From Hofstenia miamia (lineage: Eukaryota; Xenacoelomorpha; Acoela; Hofsteniidae), in contig CABFPE010000410.1 of NCBI GenBank assembly GCA_900660155.1, positions 604,634-668,633 on the forward strand: a stretch of DNA of 64,000 nt. The letters run 5' to 3'. Numbering within the stretch: position 1 is the stretch's first letter; every line of letters starts with the position of its first letter. The position numbers and the translations under genes are program-made. Below, piece by piece: positions 1 through 12,261 of the stretch. The notes below the pieces were generated by a model that saw only the letters and a list, made by a program, of their open reading frames with translations, searched no databases and had not been told where the DNA came from.

Positions 1-3
<3 letters not shown>

Positions 4-34
<31 letters not shown>
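4..34. repeat. (TA)n microsatellite
   Basis: Uninterrupted TA dinucleotide run at the window start. Similar tracts lie at 5006-5022, 11869-11984 (around a gap), 36169-36202, 40119-40162, 54464-54515, 55824-55857 and 59843-59866. Confidence 0.95.
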
Positions 35-36
<2 letters not shown>

Positions 37-300
37 AATAATTTAATTATAATGCATATTGCATAGTGGCAATGTTTCATTAACGTAAAATTTGATATTG
101 ACTGACATGTCAATGCTTTCTTTCTATTTGAAGGTTGTTGAGCCCCTTGTATCAGTGTTCAATCAATATTGATTGTATGTGCTAGCTGTATACACTATAA
201 TGTATACTGTGGAAGCAGTCTGATTAACTGTTATTCTAAATAAATAAGTTTTATGATATCTAATTGTTCGTAAGTCTCATTGGATGATTTGCTTGATGAG

Positions 301-499
301 CTTGTAAAAATTTGAAAAATCACTTAACAAAAATTTGGCAAATATTTACCAAATCTTTTTAAAGTTTTTGGAAAGTTTGCAAATTATTTGGAAAATCTGC
401 AAAATATTTGGCACATAATTGCCAAATATTTGGAACGGATTTGCAAATGATGTCAAAAAATTTGGCACTTATTTGGAATTTTCCAAACTTTTTTACTAG
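301..499. mobile_element. MITE-like inverted repeat with TTTGGCAAA words
   Basis: The ends form an imperfect inverted repeat: CTTGTAAAAATTTG at 301 pairs with the reverse complement of the right end, CTAGTAAAAAAGTTTGG. The interior is packed with TTTGG / CCAAA words in both orientations, as in the subterminal arrays of other hAT-like elements here. No 8-bp target duplication is visible, so assignment to hAT is inference. Confidence 0.35.
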
Positions 500-1536
500 A
501 GCTATATCATTCTGTGAGTACTGCTGGAAATTGCGGGGCTCTAAAATTTACTTGGTTGTATTATGACAATTTGTAAAACCTTTCGTTTACGTCTTAATCA
601 GGGCGTACGCAGAACTTTCGGACGGGGCACATCATCAAATGTATCAATAACATTTAAATACATAATAACTACTGGAAATGTGGTTTAATCACTAACACGG
701 CAAGAATGTGAAATGCTCTTCCTACTAGTGTCAGAAATGCATTTCACTGAATTATGTATTATTTGTAGAAAAGCTTGAAGGCAATTTCTTAGGTATTTTA
801 TCATTTCGTTCAATTTCATTATGGTAGTATCAAAGTTTCCATGAAATATGAAAAAATTACTTTTAATATTTTGTATGTGAAATCTCAGTTTTGCTTCAGA
901 AACTGTTTTTTTTTGAGAAATACTTAGGGATTATATCGTAAGACAAAACACGTTAACTGTATAATCTTTATGCCATCGCAAGTTGTTTTAAGTCTACCGC
1001 TTATCACTGCAATAGTGTAAAACGCAACCGCGACATAATCCAGTATACGCACCTGTCAGAAACGCAACATCCTGTCGAACAACAGAAAAAATTTTGCATC
1101 GTAAACTGTCGTCATAACCAAGGATGGGGGCTGCTATAAAAAAAGTTTTTTATGTTTTTTCAAAACAAACAGTTGTGTTTTGTGCTGATTTTATAAGGGT
1201 ACTATTTTGTTTGTATTGTGCATTTAGATATAATGGAATGTGTCATATAAATTATGAATACAAAAATGAAAGAATTACTAAATTCTTAAATCTACAAATG
1301 TTACAGTATTAGTTATTTAACTGGTTATACATGAATGCGAAGTTTCTCAACTTTCTCAACACATAAAGGTGATCTTGCCTTACGTTGTACCCAGAGTTGA
1401 ATAATGCCGCTCCAACCTGCCAGAAACGAGATACAACAGTCCGTCACACTTTGCAGAATTGTTGGTAGATCTAAATCTGACACAATTTTTCGCCAAGTAA
1501 TAGGCTACCTTTGTTGAGTCATCAAATGCACGTGAT
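500..1536. other. Unassigned stretch with one possible hAT terminus
   Basis: No credible gene. At 599 the motif CAGGGCGTACGC followed by a GGGGC-rich patch resembles hAT left termini, but no partner end with a matching 8-bp duplication is seen. The 62-codon open frame near 1124 has no recognisable domain. Confidence 0.3.
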
Positions 1537-2590
1537 TTACAAACATATCAATGTTTGACCATAAATTAGCACTGAACGATAATAATGAATAGTAGCAGCA
1601 ACAATGTACACTACGCTTGTATAACAACAAATAACAGAAGAAAGCAGCAAAACAATAGTACTAGCAGCATTGCTGACAAATTGCCTTTGAGTGTTCCCCA
1701 CAAACGTACTTCTTACACACAACTCGCAAACCAAACGACTCTTCCTGCCTTTCTTTCTATCACAAAGACTGCAGTGCTGTCATTTAGGTCGGGATGAATT
1801 AGCGTCATCATTATGTTTTCGTCGTTGTGCTGATGTAGCAAGCATTGGAGGTGCAGCACCCCAGCACGCTCTTTTCCAAGCTGTTGAGGGTATGTACTGC
1901 CGGAATGGACATAGGCCTCTGAAACACAGAAGTTGCTCATTAACTGTCATACACGAAACTGGAACATATGCATCACGCAAGTACAACTTACAAGCGTCAA
2001 AAACATTTCTAATTGGTTGCAGTTTGTCCGAAGATCTGGTTCTTCTTTCTTGTCATCATCAAATCTAAGAACTCGTAGTATTTGACTGAAAATTGTTTTC
2101 TTTACTCCCAAGTTGGGTTGCGTTTTCGCCTCTGGATTTGTAAACGCCAATAAGTATTGCCAGGCTAACAAATTTCTTGAACTCATCTGCTGTCAGAGCA
2201 TTCCAAGTCCTGTTATAAACAAGTTGTTCTTCTGCATTGATCCACTTACAAATTCCATTCATGAGTGGCTGACGTAGAAACAGCAGGAGCGAATTTACAA
2301 CAGTACCATATTCCCTGTTGGGAAACCGTGATGGACCTGTAGTTGCATGGTTGACGTTGTGAGAAGCAGCTCTGCCAGTTCAAGGTCCTGTTGGGTTAGA
2401 AGACCAGCATTCAGATTTACCTCGAGAAAGAAACAAATTGGTTGAAGTAGGCAAGGTTAATTGTCACTGTCAACCGTGGAGTCTAAGTAGCAATCATCGC
2501 TGACACTATCACTTCGCCATCACTAAATTCTTCTTCCTCTTCTTCAAGTAACCGCTCAATATTGTTGGCAGATAATATTCTTCTGTCCAT
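1537..2590 (-). pseudogene. piggyBac-family transposase, decayed
   Basis: The reading starts at 2590 with a short acidic N-terminus (MDRRILSAN then a glutamate run and FSDGE), typical of piggyBac transposases. Moving down: a segment with TADEFKKFVSLAILIG (the conserved FIGL-type block, 2262-2065), then SQILRVLRFDDD (2186-2100, the RF..LRFDD block), then MTVNEQLLCFRGLCPFRQYI (about 1945-1880, the first catalytic block TIDEQL..FRGRCPFR.Y), then a VGT-type block near 1700. The catalytic aspartate in the DEQL block reads as asparagine, and the blocks lie in different frames with stops between them. The protein would have cut and pasted the element at TTAA sites. Several frameshifts; not functional. 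Confidence 0.85.
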
Positions 2591-3053
2591 GCTCGATATC
2601 CTTGGTTACCACATCTACAATCACAGACAATAATATGGAGACAGTTAAATCAATTTTCTTCAAAGTCAGACTGCAGCTCGTTTGGCTTGATTGACATTTG
2701 TGCATGCCTCAGTGAATTAATTCACAACTAACTTGTGGCAATCAAGCTGTCGCCTTTTGTCTAGCGCTTAAAAAACTAAACAGGTAGCTATTTTGGGTTG
2801 GATAACCTTTTATTTATGGTTTTATGTGCATAGCAGTTTTATATAACCAAATGTTGTTGTTGATGTGTTTTAGTGAATGTATTAGCTTTGCAAGGCTGTG
2901 GGGTCTGTCAGACGGTTCACAATTCTAGTTTTTGAGTAAGAGATACTTCCGGTAACTTTGTTGAATTTTTGCTATCATTTAAGCAGTAAGAGTAATCACA
3001 CAGCAAAAAATTGTTTTGGGGTCTATTTGACCCCATGATAGACGGAGGGTTAA
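2591..3053 (-). mobile_element. piggyBac right end with subterminal palindrome
   Basis: The element carrying the 1537-2590 transposase ends at TTAA 3050-3053. The terminus read inward is TTAACCCTCCGTC, a classic piggyBac/Looper-type start. Just inside, 3018-3034 is the palindrome GGGGTC-TATTT-GACCCC, probably a transposase binding site. The matching left end below 1537 was not found. Confidence 0.6.
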
Positions 3054-3567
3054 AGGAAATAGTCATGGGTTCCCCATCCACCATTTGGTTTTCCAACAAA
3101 TAATAAAAATGTGTTTTATGGTCCATTTAAAACTGTTTTTTATCTACTTGATTTAAAACATGTTTTAAAATATGCAGCCCTGCCAAGGGTTGACGTGGGT
3201 TGGGTAAACCACGTGAGTTGCTCCTATGCCACACCCGGCGCTGTTGTGGGTGCCCGTTGAATAGTTTTTTAAAATTTTGCAGGTATGGGCTGGGTAACTA
3301 GTTTCAAAAGTGCGAGTAAATTTGTGGATATGATTTTACGTTTTATTCTTCATCGGCTGTCATTAATAGATTATTATGAGGCAGAGCCGAGAGATGGACA
3401 TGGCCTAAATTTATGTCAATTCGGCCACAGAGATGTAAGAGGGCCACTTTTTTGCGACCCTAAACCGGCCCGGCCCTAACCCTGGAATAACTCGGTCCTA
3501 TTTGAGCCCTACGTCTTATTTTTCGGCCATAAACTAATATACATACATGTATATTCAAAAAAACCGG
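3054..3567. other. GGCC-rich hAT-like debris
   Basis: Scattered GGCC / CCGG words from about 3380 to 3480 end in CCGGCCCTAACCCTG at 3484, which reads as a CAGGGTTAGGGCC terminus on the minus strand. This is the form of a hAT end facing left. No second end with a matching duplication is visible. No gene seen. Confidence 0.3.
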
Positions 3568-3790
3568 TCAAATGATTTTAAAAAATTTCGCATTATAAGC
3601 ACTATTCAAAAGTTCGATAGCTTCAACAACCTCCGGGTCCAACCGACTTCTCTTGGCTGTTAGCGGGAGCTCAGTCATGCTGAAGTCGCGTTCTGATTGG
3701 GCTGAACTGGCTTGCACCACGAAAACCTTCCGAGCTATTTTCGACAGTATTGGATACATATTGATCATCAGTCTCCAGAAGTGCAAGGGG
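3568..3790 (-). pseudogene. hAT transposase C-terminal dimerization fragment
   Basis: About 72 codons match the hAT dimerization region: YPILSKIARKVFVVQASSA then QSERDFSM, then KRSRLDPEVVEAIELLNS. These correspond to the family pattern P.La.lAr..l.i.assa.sER.FS...R.rL....v..l..l. Only this C-terminal piece remains; the BED finger and catalytic core are absent. GGCC words continue to about 3950 and may belong to the same element. Confidence 0.8.
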
Positions 3791-4199
3791 TTTGTTGAAA
3801 TGGCACTATCAGCATGGGGTGGCGACTTTGAATAAGTGTTGAATTCCTAAAATGTGTATGTTTGTTTATTTTATTAAGTGCCACTGTCCTAAAGTAATTT
3901 TTTTTCATGAAATTTCGGCCCTTCTTTTTAAAATATATCGGCCCAAGCCGCGTATGTGTAAAACACATGTATAATAAAATCTACACCGATATGAAAAACT
4001 TTAAATTGTGTTATATTTTTCAACACATATCGTATAAATTCTATAGCATTCATTGGATTTTTGCTGATTTGTGCTCACTGCTGCGTAATAGTCCGTATTT
4101 TCAATGCCTTGATCCATGTCCATTTCTAAAAGAGGCGGTTTGAGCGTTATAAAATTTTTCAACAAATGCCCGTGTTCCCCATCATTTCTCTAGTATTGA

Positions 4200-4629
4200 T
4201 GAGGTCTCTTTGCTATAGCATGCAGGGTATTGTGCCGTTTATGGTATGCCCATATATGGCCAGACGAAATTTTTTATCTAGCCATAATGAACATATTTTA
4301 TAGTTCGTCTATCCATTATGGCCATAATGTAAAATTTGGTGATTGATGGTGAAATGTACATAGAGCAGGGGTAAGCAATATTTAAATGGTACGCTACCAC
4401 TAGGTTTTGCTAGCCGAATAAATTAATAATTTTTTCTTATTGCCTATTATTGGCATAATACTTGGAATAAAAATAATTGATCAATATAACAGGTATACAG
4501 TAAAACCTTTTCAATGGAAAATTTAAAGAGGTTAATCGTGTTTCATTCCAAAGTTTTCTGTTAGAACTACGAAAATGTTTTTCTTCTAAATGAACAGAAA
4601 ATTTAACTCTCTTAGATGTAATGATCGTC
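4200..4629. other. Two hAT-like CAGGG termini, no gene
   Basis: CAGGGTATTGTGCC at 4223 is followed by repeated TGGCCATAATG-type words (to about 4340), and CAGGGGTAAGCAA occurs at 4366. Both look like hAT left ends, but neither has a demonstrable partner. Otherwise unassigned A+T-rich sequence. Confidence 0.25.
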
Positions 4630-4747
4630 TTTAAATGCGATTATGTGTATATCGCATGAGGTTTAAACCAACCACAATTAAATCACTCGCGGTTTAAACT
4701 GCGGTTTAAACCGGGTTTAAACCGATAGATATAAATGTACATCACTG
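4630..4747. mobile_element. hAT-like MITE with GGTTTAAACC words
   Basis: Four GGTTTAAACC-type words lie between 4660 and 4722. The right end reads inward CAGTGATGTACATTTATATC, and the left end (gattatgtgtatatcgcatg then GGTTTAAACC) is an imperfect inverse of it. The flanking 8-mers do not match, so boundaries are approximate. Confidence 0.4.
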
Positions 4748-5022
4748 ACCTAGTGTCTTCTTGTTCAATATTTTTTTTCAGCATTGGTCATTCTATGATA
4801 TACCTTAGCCCCGAACTTAGTGAGAAGTTTACAGATATAATTTTTAGAATACGTCTATAAGCTGAACTTCAAACTTTTAAGCAAAATGTTATTGTTACAG
4901 TTGCAGCTTATGCCATGAGTATTTACGGTATTTCTCGCTAATGCATTCATTACTCTTTAAATGTTTAGATAGAAAATGCCTGCCACCATTACTTAATGTT
5001 TTTCATATATATATATATATAT

Positions 5023-5023
5023 N
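5023..5023. other. Single-N assembly joint
   Basis: One N separates a (TA)n tract (5006-5022) from GC-richer transposase sequence. It is probably a collapsed or bridged microsatellite junction, so sequence on either side may not be contiguous in the genome. Confidence 0.8.
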
Positions 5024-5121
5024 CCCCAGTGCGGAGTCGCAACGTGCTGTTGGAAAACAGTTCTTCTAAGACGATCCATTTCTGGAACAACATAGGTTTG
5101 AAGCATGTGAAGATAGGACAC
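5024..5121 (-). pseudogene. mariner/Tc1-type transposase core fragment
   Basis: One open frame reads VSYLHMLQTYVVPEM then, after six residues, TVFQQHVATPHWG. This matches the family block Y..mL...v.P.......FQQDGAPPHW around the second catalytic aspartate, which here reads as histidine. The fragment stops at the N and the (TA)n tract on its C-terminal side and has no visible continuation upstream. Confidence 0.75.
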
Positions 5122-5379
5122 TGTTTATTTTGAAATAAAAATCTTTACTAGAAAGGGACTTTATGCTCACCTTTTATAAATGTTAGAGTGAACTGCTAGT
5201 AGTGAACCCGTCGTTTAATGCTGTTGATGTTGTAAATAAATTGCAACTGATACTTGAATGTTACAATCTTTCTGTTTTATTTATAGACTAAATATATTGA
5301 TTGAGATTTTAAAATGCTTAAGGTAAAATTATTCTGATTAATGATTCATTTGGGGAAGTTTGAAAACTGTATTATTGTA

Positions 5380-5500
5380 TCAAATAATTTACTATTGATG
5401 ACCAAAAATGTTTTTGCATCGAAGATGTGAGGGGGGGGCAAGTGCAAAAGTCCCGACTAGGGCTGGTTACCCTGGCCCTCCCTTAGCCACGACTTTGAGC
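5380..5500. mobile_element. hAT-like right terminus
   Basis: The G-run at 5430 and the stretch ending GGCCCTCCCTTAGCCACG then ACTTTG (5497) resemble the widespread hAT terminus CAGTGGCGTGGCTAAGGGGG read from the minus strand. The left partner was not found. Confidence 0.3.
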
Positions 5501-5795
5501 GCAACAAGTTTGATGCAAATTCAATTCATTGAATGACATTCAAAATTATATTTGAGAAGGATTTGGTAAGGAAATGGCATGATAGGAACTGACTTACTTA
5601 GTTACGAGAAAATTATTTGTTCAATTATTGATTTAAATCAAGTACACTAAAAGAGATACAAGTAGTGTATTCTAATTGTTTTGAAGCTATTTCCCTGATA
5701 TTGGAATGAATTGGCAAGCTCTGAAATGTTGATTAAATTATTGTCATTAAAAAATGGTAATATCAAAATGATTTCTAATATTTACTACCTTGGAA

Positions 5796-5885
5796 GATTG
5801 TCTGGGTAAAATTAAAATTTAGATAAAAAAATCCGATTTAAATGATTTGATTTTTTAAATTTAAATCGGATTTTTTCCCAACACT
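5796..5885. mobile_element. Tiny hAT-like MITE (AAATCCGATTT words)
   Basis: About 90 bp. The right end reads inward CAGTGTTGGGAAAAAATCCG; the left end (attgtctgggtaaaa) is a decayed match. AAATCCGATTTAAAT occurs once in each orientation. The flanking 8-mers ccttggaa (5788-5795) and gcttggag (5886-5893) agree at 6 of 8, consistent with an old target duplication. Confidence 0.45.
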
Positions 5886-6656
5886 GGCTTGGAGTATGTG
5901 AAAGCATTACATTATATTATTTTTCAATAATTTTTACATACCTAATATTTAGTAATAATGTAGTAAAAAGTTCTTGAAATATCTCTAACAGTTCGTGAGA
6001 ATTTATAAAATTCTTTGTAGAAACAAAAATTGTAAAAGATGTCAGGGTTAATTGAGTTAAACTATAATAAATGCGGAAGACCCGACGAGTTCGAAAGTAT
6101 TGGGACCATGATTATATTTTACATTCTTTGAAACAATGTCTCTGAAAACCACACTTTTCGGATACATGAAATTTGCGAAACAGAGATTCGAAAACTAGTT
6201 AATATTCGACCGAAATTATATTGGAATTGAATCGAAAACACGAATTTTTGCAAATTTGTAATGCGAATCACTACATTGTGTCAATAACCGAGACATTAAT
6301 CTCATTTACGTTTAGAAAATGTAATTTCCCTAATAATAATAGAATTTCAACTATGTAGCTATAACATAGACATGTTGCTTCAAACTAAATGATATTCGAA
6401 GTGCTCTCAAACCGAGCCGAATTTGGGACAATATACGAATCCATTCTAACACAATGCAGCCTCCAGTTATAGTGCAATAAACCAGAGTTGCAACCAGGTC
6501 ACAAAATATGACTAATTGAACCATCCGAGATTTGACCTGTTTTTAGAATTTGGAACGTTGTTTGCAGAATTTAGTAACATGTTTGCATAGGCATTACACG
6601 AAGCAACACATCGACCTAGCATTCACAGACATTTGAATGTTCCGCCTAATTATATA

Positions 6657-7016
6657 AATGTTCTTCGGAGACGGAGCCCGGAGCCAAACAGCTGGAGCCA
6701 GATATTTATGGAGCAGCTCCAGCTCCAAACATTTTTTAAAACCTATTTTTTAGTTAATTTTTGTTCCTCAAAGAACTTGATGTTACAAAAAATGTATAAA
6801 AATTCTTGGAAATTTAAAAATATTCACTAAAATTTGAAAAAAATCTATAAGTTCGCAAATTTTCGTATTTTTGAATATGTTGTAGCCCCGATCATAATGG
6901 AGCTAGAGCCATTGGTATCCAACACCTCCGAAGCTGGAGCTGCAGCAAAATCTTGATGATGTGCTCCGGAGCGGGAGTTGGAGCAGCTTCATATTTGGGC
7001 TTGCTCCGAAGCCCTG
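6657..7016. mobile_element. hAT MITE with GGAGC(TCC) subterminal array
   Basis: Both subterminal regions carry arrays of GGAGC / GCTCC words (6665-6725 and 6898-7010) around an A+T-rich centre. The right end reads inward CAGGGCTTCGGAGC; the left end retains CTTCGGAG. Flanking 8-mers attatata (6649-6656) and acaatata (7017-7024) agree at 6 of 8. There is no transposase coding; the element would depend on an autonomous hAT. Confidence 0.55.
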
Positions 7017-7349
7017 ACAATATAAAAAAGGTTCAAACATCTCTCATAATTTGAGATGCTAAGTAAAAACTCGAAATACTTTATTATGAAGTAATAATAC
7101 TAGAAAAGTCCAATTCCTCAGTTTAAAATATCAGTCTTTGAAAGATTCTTCTATGTACACACAATTTTCTAAGGAAAATTTCAACTTGGATTTAAACCGA
7201 AATTCAAATACAGAATATTAATTTAATATTAACCAATTATTTTGTTTTTACATATTGTGATTGACACTTGTAAAGAAAATTGAAAATATAGATATACAAA
7301 TTGTTTGTAGAATAATTTATGATTATCTTGGTTTCGAAATGTTATGTCC

Positions 7350-9480
7350 TTCAAGATGTAGGGGTTTTGATTTTTCCTTAGCTTCGTTGGATTTTATTGC
7401 CTTTATTCTATGACTTGCCAAGTAATTCAATCTTCTATTATTTAATAAATAGATTCTATAAATTTATTGAAATCAATTTTAAATTGGTAAACGATTTTTC
7501 TCCTCTTTTTTATTAGCTTTGACTTTATGAGTATTCAAGCTGTTGGTTTTTGATTTTTCATTAGCTTTGATATATATTATTGACTTCGTTCTCTCTATGA
7601 TTTACCAAATAATTTGATCTTCTTTTTTTAATGGCATTTTTATAGATTCCTTTAATTTGTAGAAATTTATTTCTTCCTTTATATCTGGATAGAGCTTATT
7701 CCATACATCAATTGTAAAATTTGTAAACAATCTTTCTCCTATTTTCCTTCTGAATTTGATTTTGTGATAAGTCTTAGTTCGTTTATGGGGATTTTTATTT
7801 ATTTCTAGAGAAGATCTTTTCCAAAATAGTGAGATGCAATTTCATATCAATAAGTTATCTAGTGATTCTTTATTATGCTTCTCTAATATTTTTTCTTGAT
7901 CATTTTTTACAGATTGTATTAATTGCCCAATTAAAAAGTTTTTCAAATTTTTGAAATATTTTCTTAGTTATACATTATTCAATATAAAAGAATTTCAAAA
8001 GTGTGGTAGTATTTTTATTTTTTGTAGTTTCAAAAATATTGTCTCTTCAACGCATATTGTTCCTAAAGGTTCAACTTTCTATTCCTTTTAAACATAAAGG
8101 AAGTTTTCTCAATAATCAATTTAATCATATTCTGTTGAAAAAATCTTTTACTTTAGCTAAATATTTTTGTAAAATCTTTATGTTGAATGTATCAACTGCA
8201 AATTGAATTGATTTAAACATCAATGAAATTAGGAATATTTTTTACGCATAGATTGAATAGCAAGGGACCTCGAACTGATCCCTTTTGGCACCCCATTACT
8301 TATCAGTTTAGTTTGACGAATGATAATTTTCTTTCATATATTATGAACGTTCAAATATATATAATTTTAGAAATAAGATTGATGAATAATTAAAGTAGTT
8401 ATTTGTTAGTTTTCTCATTAGTAAATTTTGATTAATCGAATTGAAGGTCTTTGACATATCAAGTGAAACAATATACAGTTTTTCATCTTTATTTAAATTT
8501 GTATAACATTCATCTATCGCTTCTATTAATGCATGACTTATTGATGGTCATTTTCTAAAATCAAATTGATTTTTTAAGGCAATGATCTTCTATGTGTGTA
8601 GTTAGCTGTTGATACATATACTTTTGGAAAATGTTATTCTTTCCTTAGACATGGCCAACTTAATATTATTATATTAAGTTGGCCATGCCTTAGACAATAT
8701 ATATGGAGAGTAATTCTCTGCAGTTTTAAAAATTGAAATAACTTCAGGAATTTTAATTTTTTAGGGAAATATAATTGGTAAATGCATTCATTAAATAGAT
8801 CTCATAATGGTCTTGCTATAATGGATAGATTTTTTTTAGAATCGTAGAGGATAGTAACTTGGTCCATTTCTTTTTAACTTTTTAGCACATTTACAAAATT
8901 CATCCAGTAAAATATATTTAAATTTAAAAGATTTGCGATTCAAATTTATGTAGATATTGGGTGATAATATATTTTTTAATTTCTTAAATAGAAGTTTCAT
9001 CTTCAAATTTGCCAAGTTACAAAATATTCATTTAAAATATCTGCAATTTCGTGGATTTTTTCAAAGATTTTGATTGCTAACTACACATTTAATATCATAA
9101 ATTTATTGAGAATAACAAATTTTTTCACTTTATTTCATCATTGAAAGATTGCTCCAAAAATCTTTAAGCTGATATTTTAATTCATTTGATCCTGTATTTC
9201 TTAATTTTTTGTAATCGTTGAAATCTTCTGGACATCTATTTTTGCAATATTTTGCATCAAATATATGCTTCTTTTTAATTAATTATTTAGTTTTTTTGAA
9301 ATCCATATCTTCCTCTTCACGCATGGTGTTTCTTCTTGTTTTATAATTTTAATTAATGTATAATGTTTTTCGCATGGCATAACCAGATTCTTGCTTAAAA
9401 ATTCAAATTTTCATCAATAGATTGAATGCCATAAAAACGCGTCCAATGAAACTTAGCAAGTCTTTTGATAAACTACCTTT
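7350..9480 (-). pseudogene. CR1/L2/jockey-like LINE reverse transcriptase relic
   Basis: Read from right to left, fragments follow RT order: DFNDYKKLRN at about 9210, CIYQLYFPKKLKFLKLFQFL (RT1 region, about 8790-8730), KLYIVSLDMSKTFNSI (about 8490-8440, the LDLSKAFD block), then GVPKG and GPLLFNLCV in adjacent frames (about 8310-8240, the GVPQGSVLGPLLF block). A thumb-like C-terminal part extends to about 7350 and contains an internal roughly 185-bp direct duplication (about 7370-7505 against 7555-7735). No endonuclease was recognised. Many frameshifts and stops. Non-LTR elements of this type copy by target-primed reverse transcription. Confidence 0.75.
8643..8695. repeat. Perfect palindrome flanked by 8-bp direct repeats
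   Basis: A hairpin at 8650-8687 has 17-bp perfect arms (CATGGCCAACTTAATAT and its complement) and a 4-nt loop. It lies between two copies of CCTTAGAC (8643-8650 and 8688-8695), and the pair sits inside the LINE relic. It looks like a minimal insertion with a target duplication, or a templated repair insertion. Confidence 0.85.
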
Positions 9481-10780
9481 CTTTAAGAATTTATGATGTC
9501 AAAAAATCGTATTCATTATTCTGTCAATTTTTAGATCTGTGAATATTGTTCCAAAAATTTCTAATGCATTTTTAAAGATCGTTTCTTACTCTTTCGAAGA
9601 CAATATCGAAGTTTATCTAAGGTACTCCAAGATAACCAATGAATCGAAATATGAAATTTTGTCAGATATTTCAGAGCCTTTTGCTATAAAAGGAGAAGTC
9701 AGCAAAATAGGTATGTCTTAATGCTACTATATTTTTAACAACGTAAAATGTCTTTATATCCTCTTTGACCATAAACTTATTGTTATTATTTTCATTAGTG
9801 CTACAAAAAGTTAATAAAAAATAAAATTTTTATTATTCGATTACATTGAGGTTAAGTTAAATTTCGTAAATTTTTTGAATTTTAAAAAATCCATTTTTGA
9901 TCTGTGAAAATAGATTTTTTTGCTTTATTTTAAAATCTCATGTTTCGAGACTTAGTCTGTCGTCAATTAACTATATCCCATTTTCTTTTCAAAGTTGACT
10001 GATTTATACAATATATCATAAAATTACACATGGTGATACATGGTGATACTCGTATATTTTTAACAAAATAGAAATTTTGATATTGTCTATATATCAATTC
10101 TTTGTACAACTAAATAGTTTTTCATTTTCCAGAGAATTTAAATTGTGAATGCTTAGTTGTTTTAGTTGGTTTGAATGATAGTTGAGATATATACATGTAC
10201 AACTAAATGTAGTATAATAAAACATTGTGGTTTGCATTGCTAGGTATTTAACCTCACTTAGCTTTGAAAAATAATTATTTAAGTAAGCAAATAAACACAT
10301 GCGAATTTTTTTCTGCTAATGCCAAACATAAATTCTTCCCTATTGAAATGTGTCAAACTTCTCAACAGTCATTTGAATGTGCTTGTGCAAGCGAAAGCAA
10401 GGGTGCTGTAAAAGTAAAACATTAATGGGTTAAGGGCAATAATTGCCAAACCATAATGTAGTGGACAAGATTTTAAAATGGCCATTATTTATGGAAGGTG
10501 GTTCCATATTTTACAATGATTTTCCAGAAGCTAACATATCAGGTAAGCTATTATTCAATTCATTAAATTAGTTTTAGATGATTTATTAATTTTTGGTAAG
10601 GATATTTGATAAATTATGAATGAAGATGATAATTTTGATTCATGTGGAAGATCAACCTTTCAAATTGACTGAATTCTTTTGCTAAATACAGTGCATTAAG
10701 CGTTATAGCAACCAGTTATTGCAGTTCAAAGCTTGCTTTTTTGAGAAAGACTTGTACTAACAATTATAAATATTTGCAAC
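9481..10780. other. Unassigned A+T-rich stretch
   Basis: No gene, transposase or terminus recognised. Open frames near 9539 (plus) and 10094 (minus) are short and low in complexity. Confidence 0.6.
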
Positions 10781-11296
10781 AGTGAGCTCAGATTTGGAAC
10801 TGGCTGCCGGGACGAGCTGGTATTAAAACCCACCGACCGAAAATACTATTTCATGGCTGGGTTTCTCAATTAAAACATATTTTTGTTTTGCCTTAAACAT
10901 TAATTGAATGAGTGACACCCAGTATTTAAAAATGTTTAGCATAAAGGAAATGGAGATATTCAACTTATTTTATATTATTGTCAAATAAAGCAAGAAATAC
11001 TTTGAGGAAAAATTATAATAATAATAAACGTAATCACGCGTTTTTGGACACATGAAACATCACTTAGTGAACTGTAGACCAGGGCTTGGAAAAAATTAAT
11101 TGGTTTCCAATTAATTGCAATATAATTGAGCCAATTAATTGGTTGGACACAAAAGAAAAAATTGGGCAATTGATTTGAAGAGTACAATTAATTTCCCAAT
11201 TAATTGCAATTAATAAAACAATTTATATTGGTGCTGTGTCATCTTCATCTATAACAACTTTGATGCGGTTTGAAGAAATGAATATTCACACAGTTA

Positions 11297-11438
11297 TACC
11301 CCGTTTACACGTGACATGAGACATGCATGTCTGTGTTTTTAATGAGCAAATTTCACGTCTAAACACACAAAACATTGGAATATCAAAAAGATTTTGATTT
11401 TCTCGAGTGTCTTATGTCTTGTGTCACCGTGTAAACAC
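11297..11438. repeat. Small hairpin with GTTTACACG arms
   Basis: CCCCGTTTACACGTGACAT at 11298 pairs with the reverse complement of the right side, GGGTGTTTACACGGTGACAC, forming an imperfect hairpin of about 140 bp inside hAT B. It may be a nested MITE (PIF/Harbinger MITEs often start this way); no target duplication was established. Confidence 0.45.
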
Positions 11439-11881
11439 CCAAAACATGAGACAGGCATGTTTTCGAATGAAATTAATTAACAATTGTACCGCGATTTAAC
11501 ACAAATTAGTCAGTATTACTAATCAAAATTAACAACTAAATTGATCATAATTTTAGCCGAAATTATTGTGATGTGTTTTATGAAATCTTGATTTTTTGCA
11601 CTTTGTTTAATACTAAATAATACATATATTCTATGTGAGTAAAATTGTTACATTTTGCCATTTAAATTATGGAATATCAATATTTGAAAAAAATCATCAA
11701 AATTAAGAGAAAATGATGTACCGACTCCAACCTGTTTGATCGCATTGTTGTTGTCAGATTGTATTTCAAATAGATAAAACAACTGATAAAGTTCTAAATT
11801 TCTTATTCTATTCCATTTTGTGCGTTCATTTCCTTTATAAAAAAATCCTTTATGTCTAGAATTCCGAGGTATATATATATA

Positions 11882-11963
11882 NNNNNNNNNNNNNNNNNNN
11901 NNNNNNNNNNNNNNNNNNNNNNNNNNNNNNNNNNNNNNNNNNNNNNNNNNNNNNNNNNNNNNN
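11882..11963. other. Assembly gap in a (TA)n tract
   Basis: 82 unknown bases bounded by TA repeats on both sides. Confidence 0.99.
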
Positions 11964-12261
11964 ATATATATATATATATATATATCAACATCAACTTTAT
12001 GTTAGCACATATAGGAATGGACTAATTTCATTTTGAAGGATAGAAATAGAATATATTTTTCTTTTTAATTTAAATATATTCTGATTTTCAAAGATCCGGT
12101 TAAGTTAAGAAGATATCTGGTCCGGTTAAATTATTTTGGGACGCATCGGACTAATCATTAAAACTGTTCTTATGCATATAATTCATAATCCTAAATCGCA
12201 AAATTTTAAGATTTCAATCACTTAACACAGAATATCGCAAACAAATAATTTTAAGACTCAC

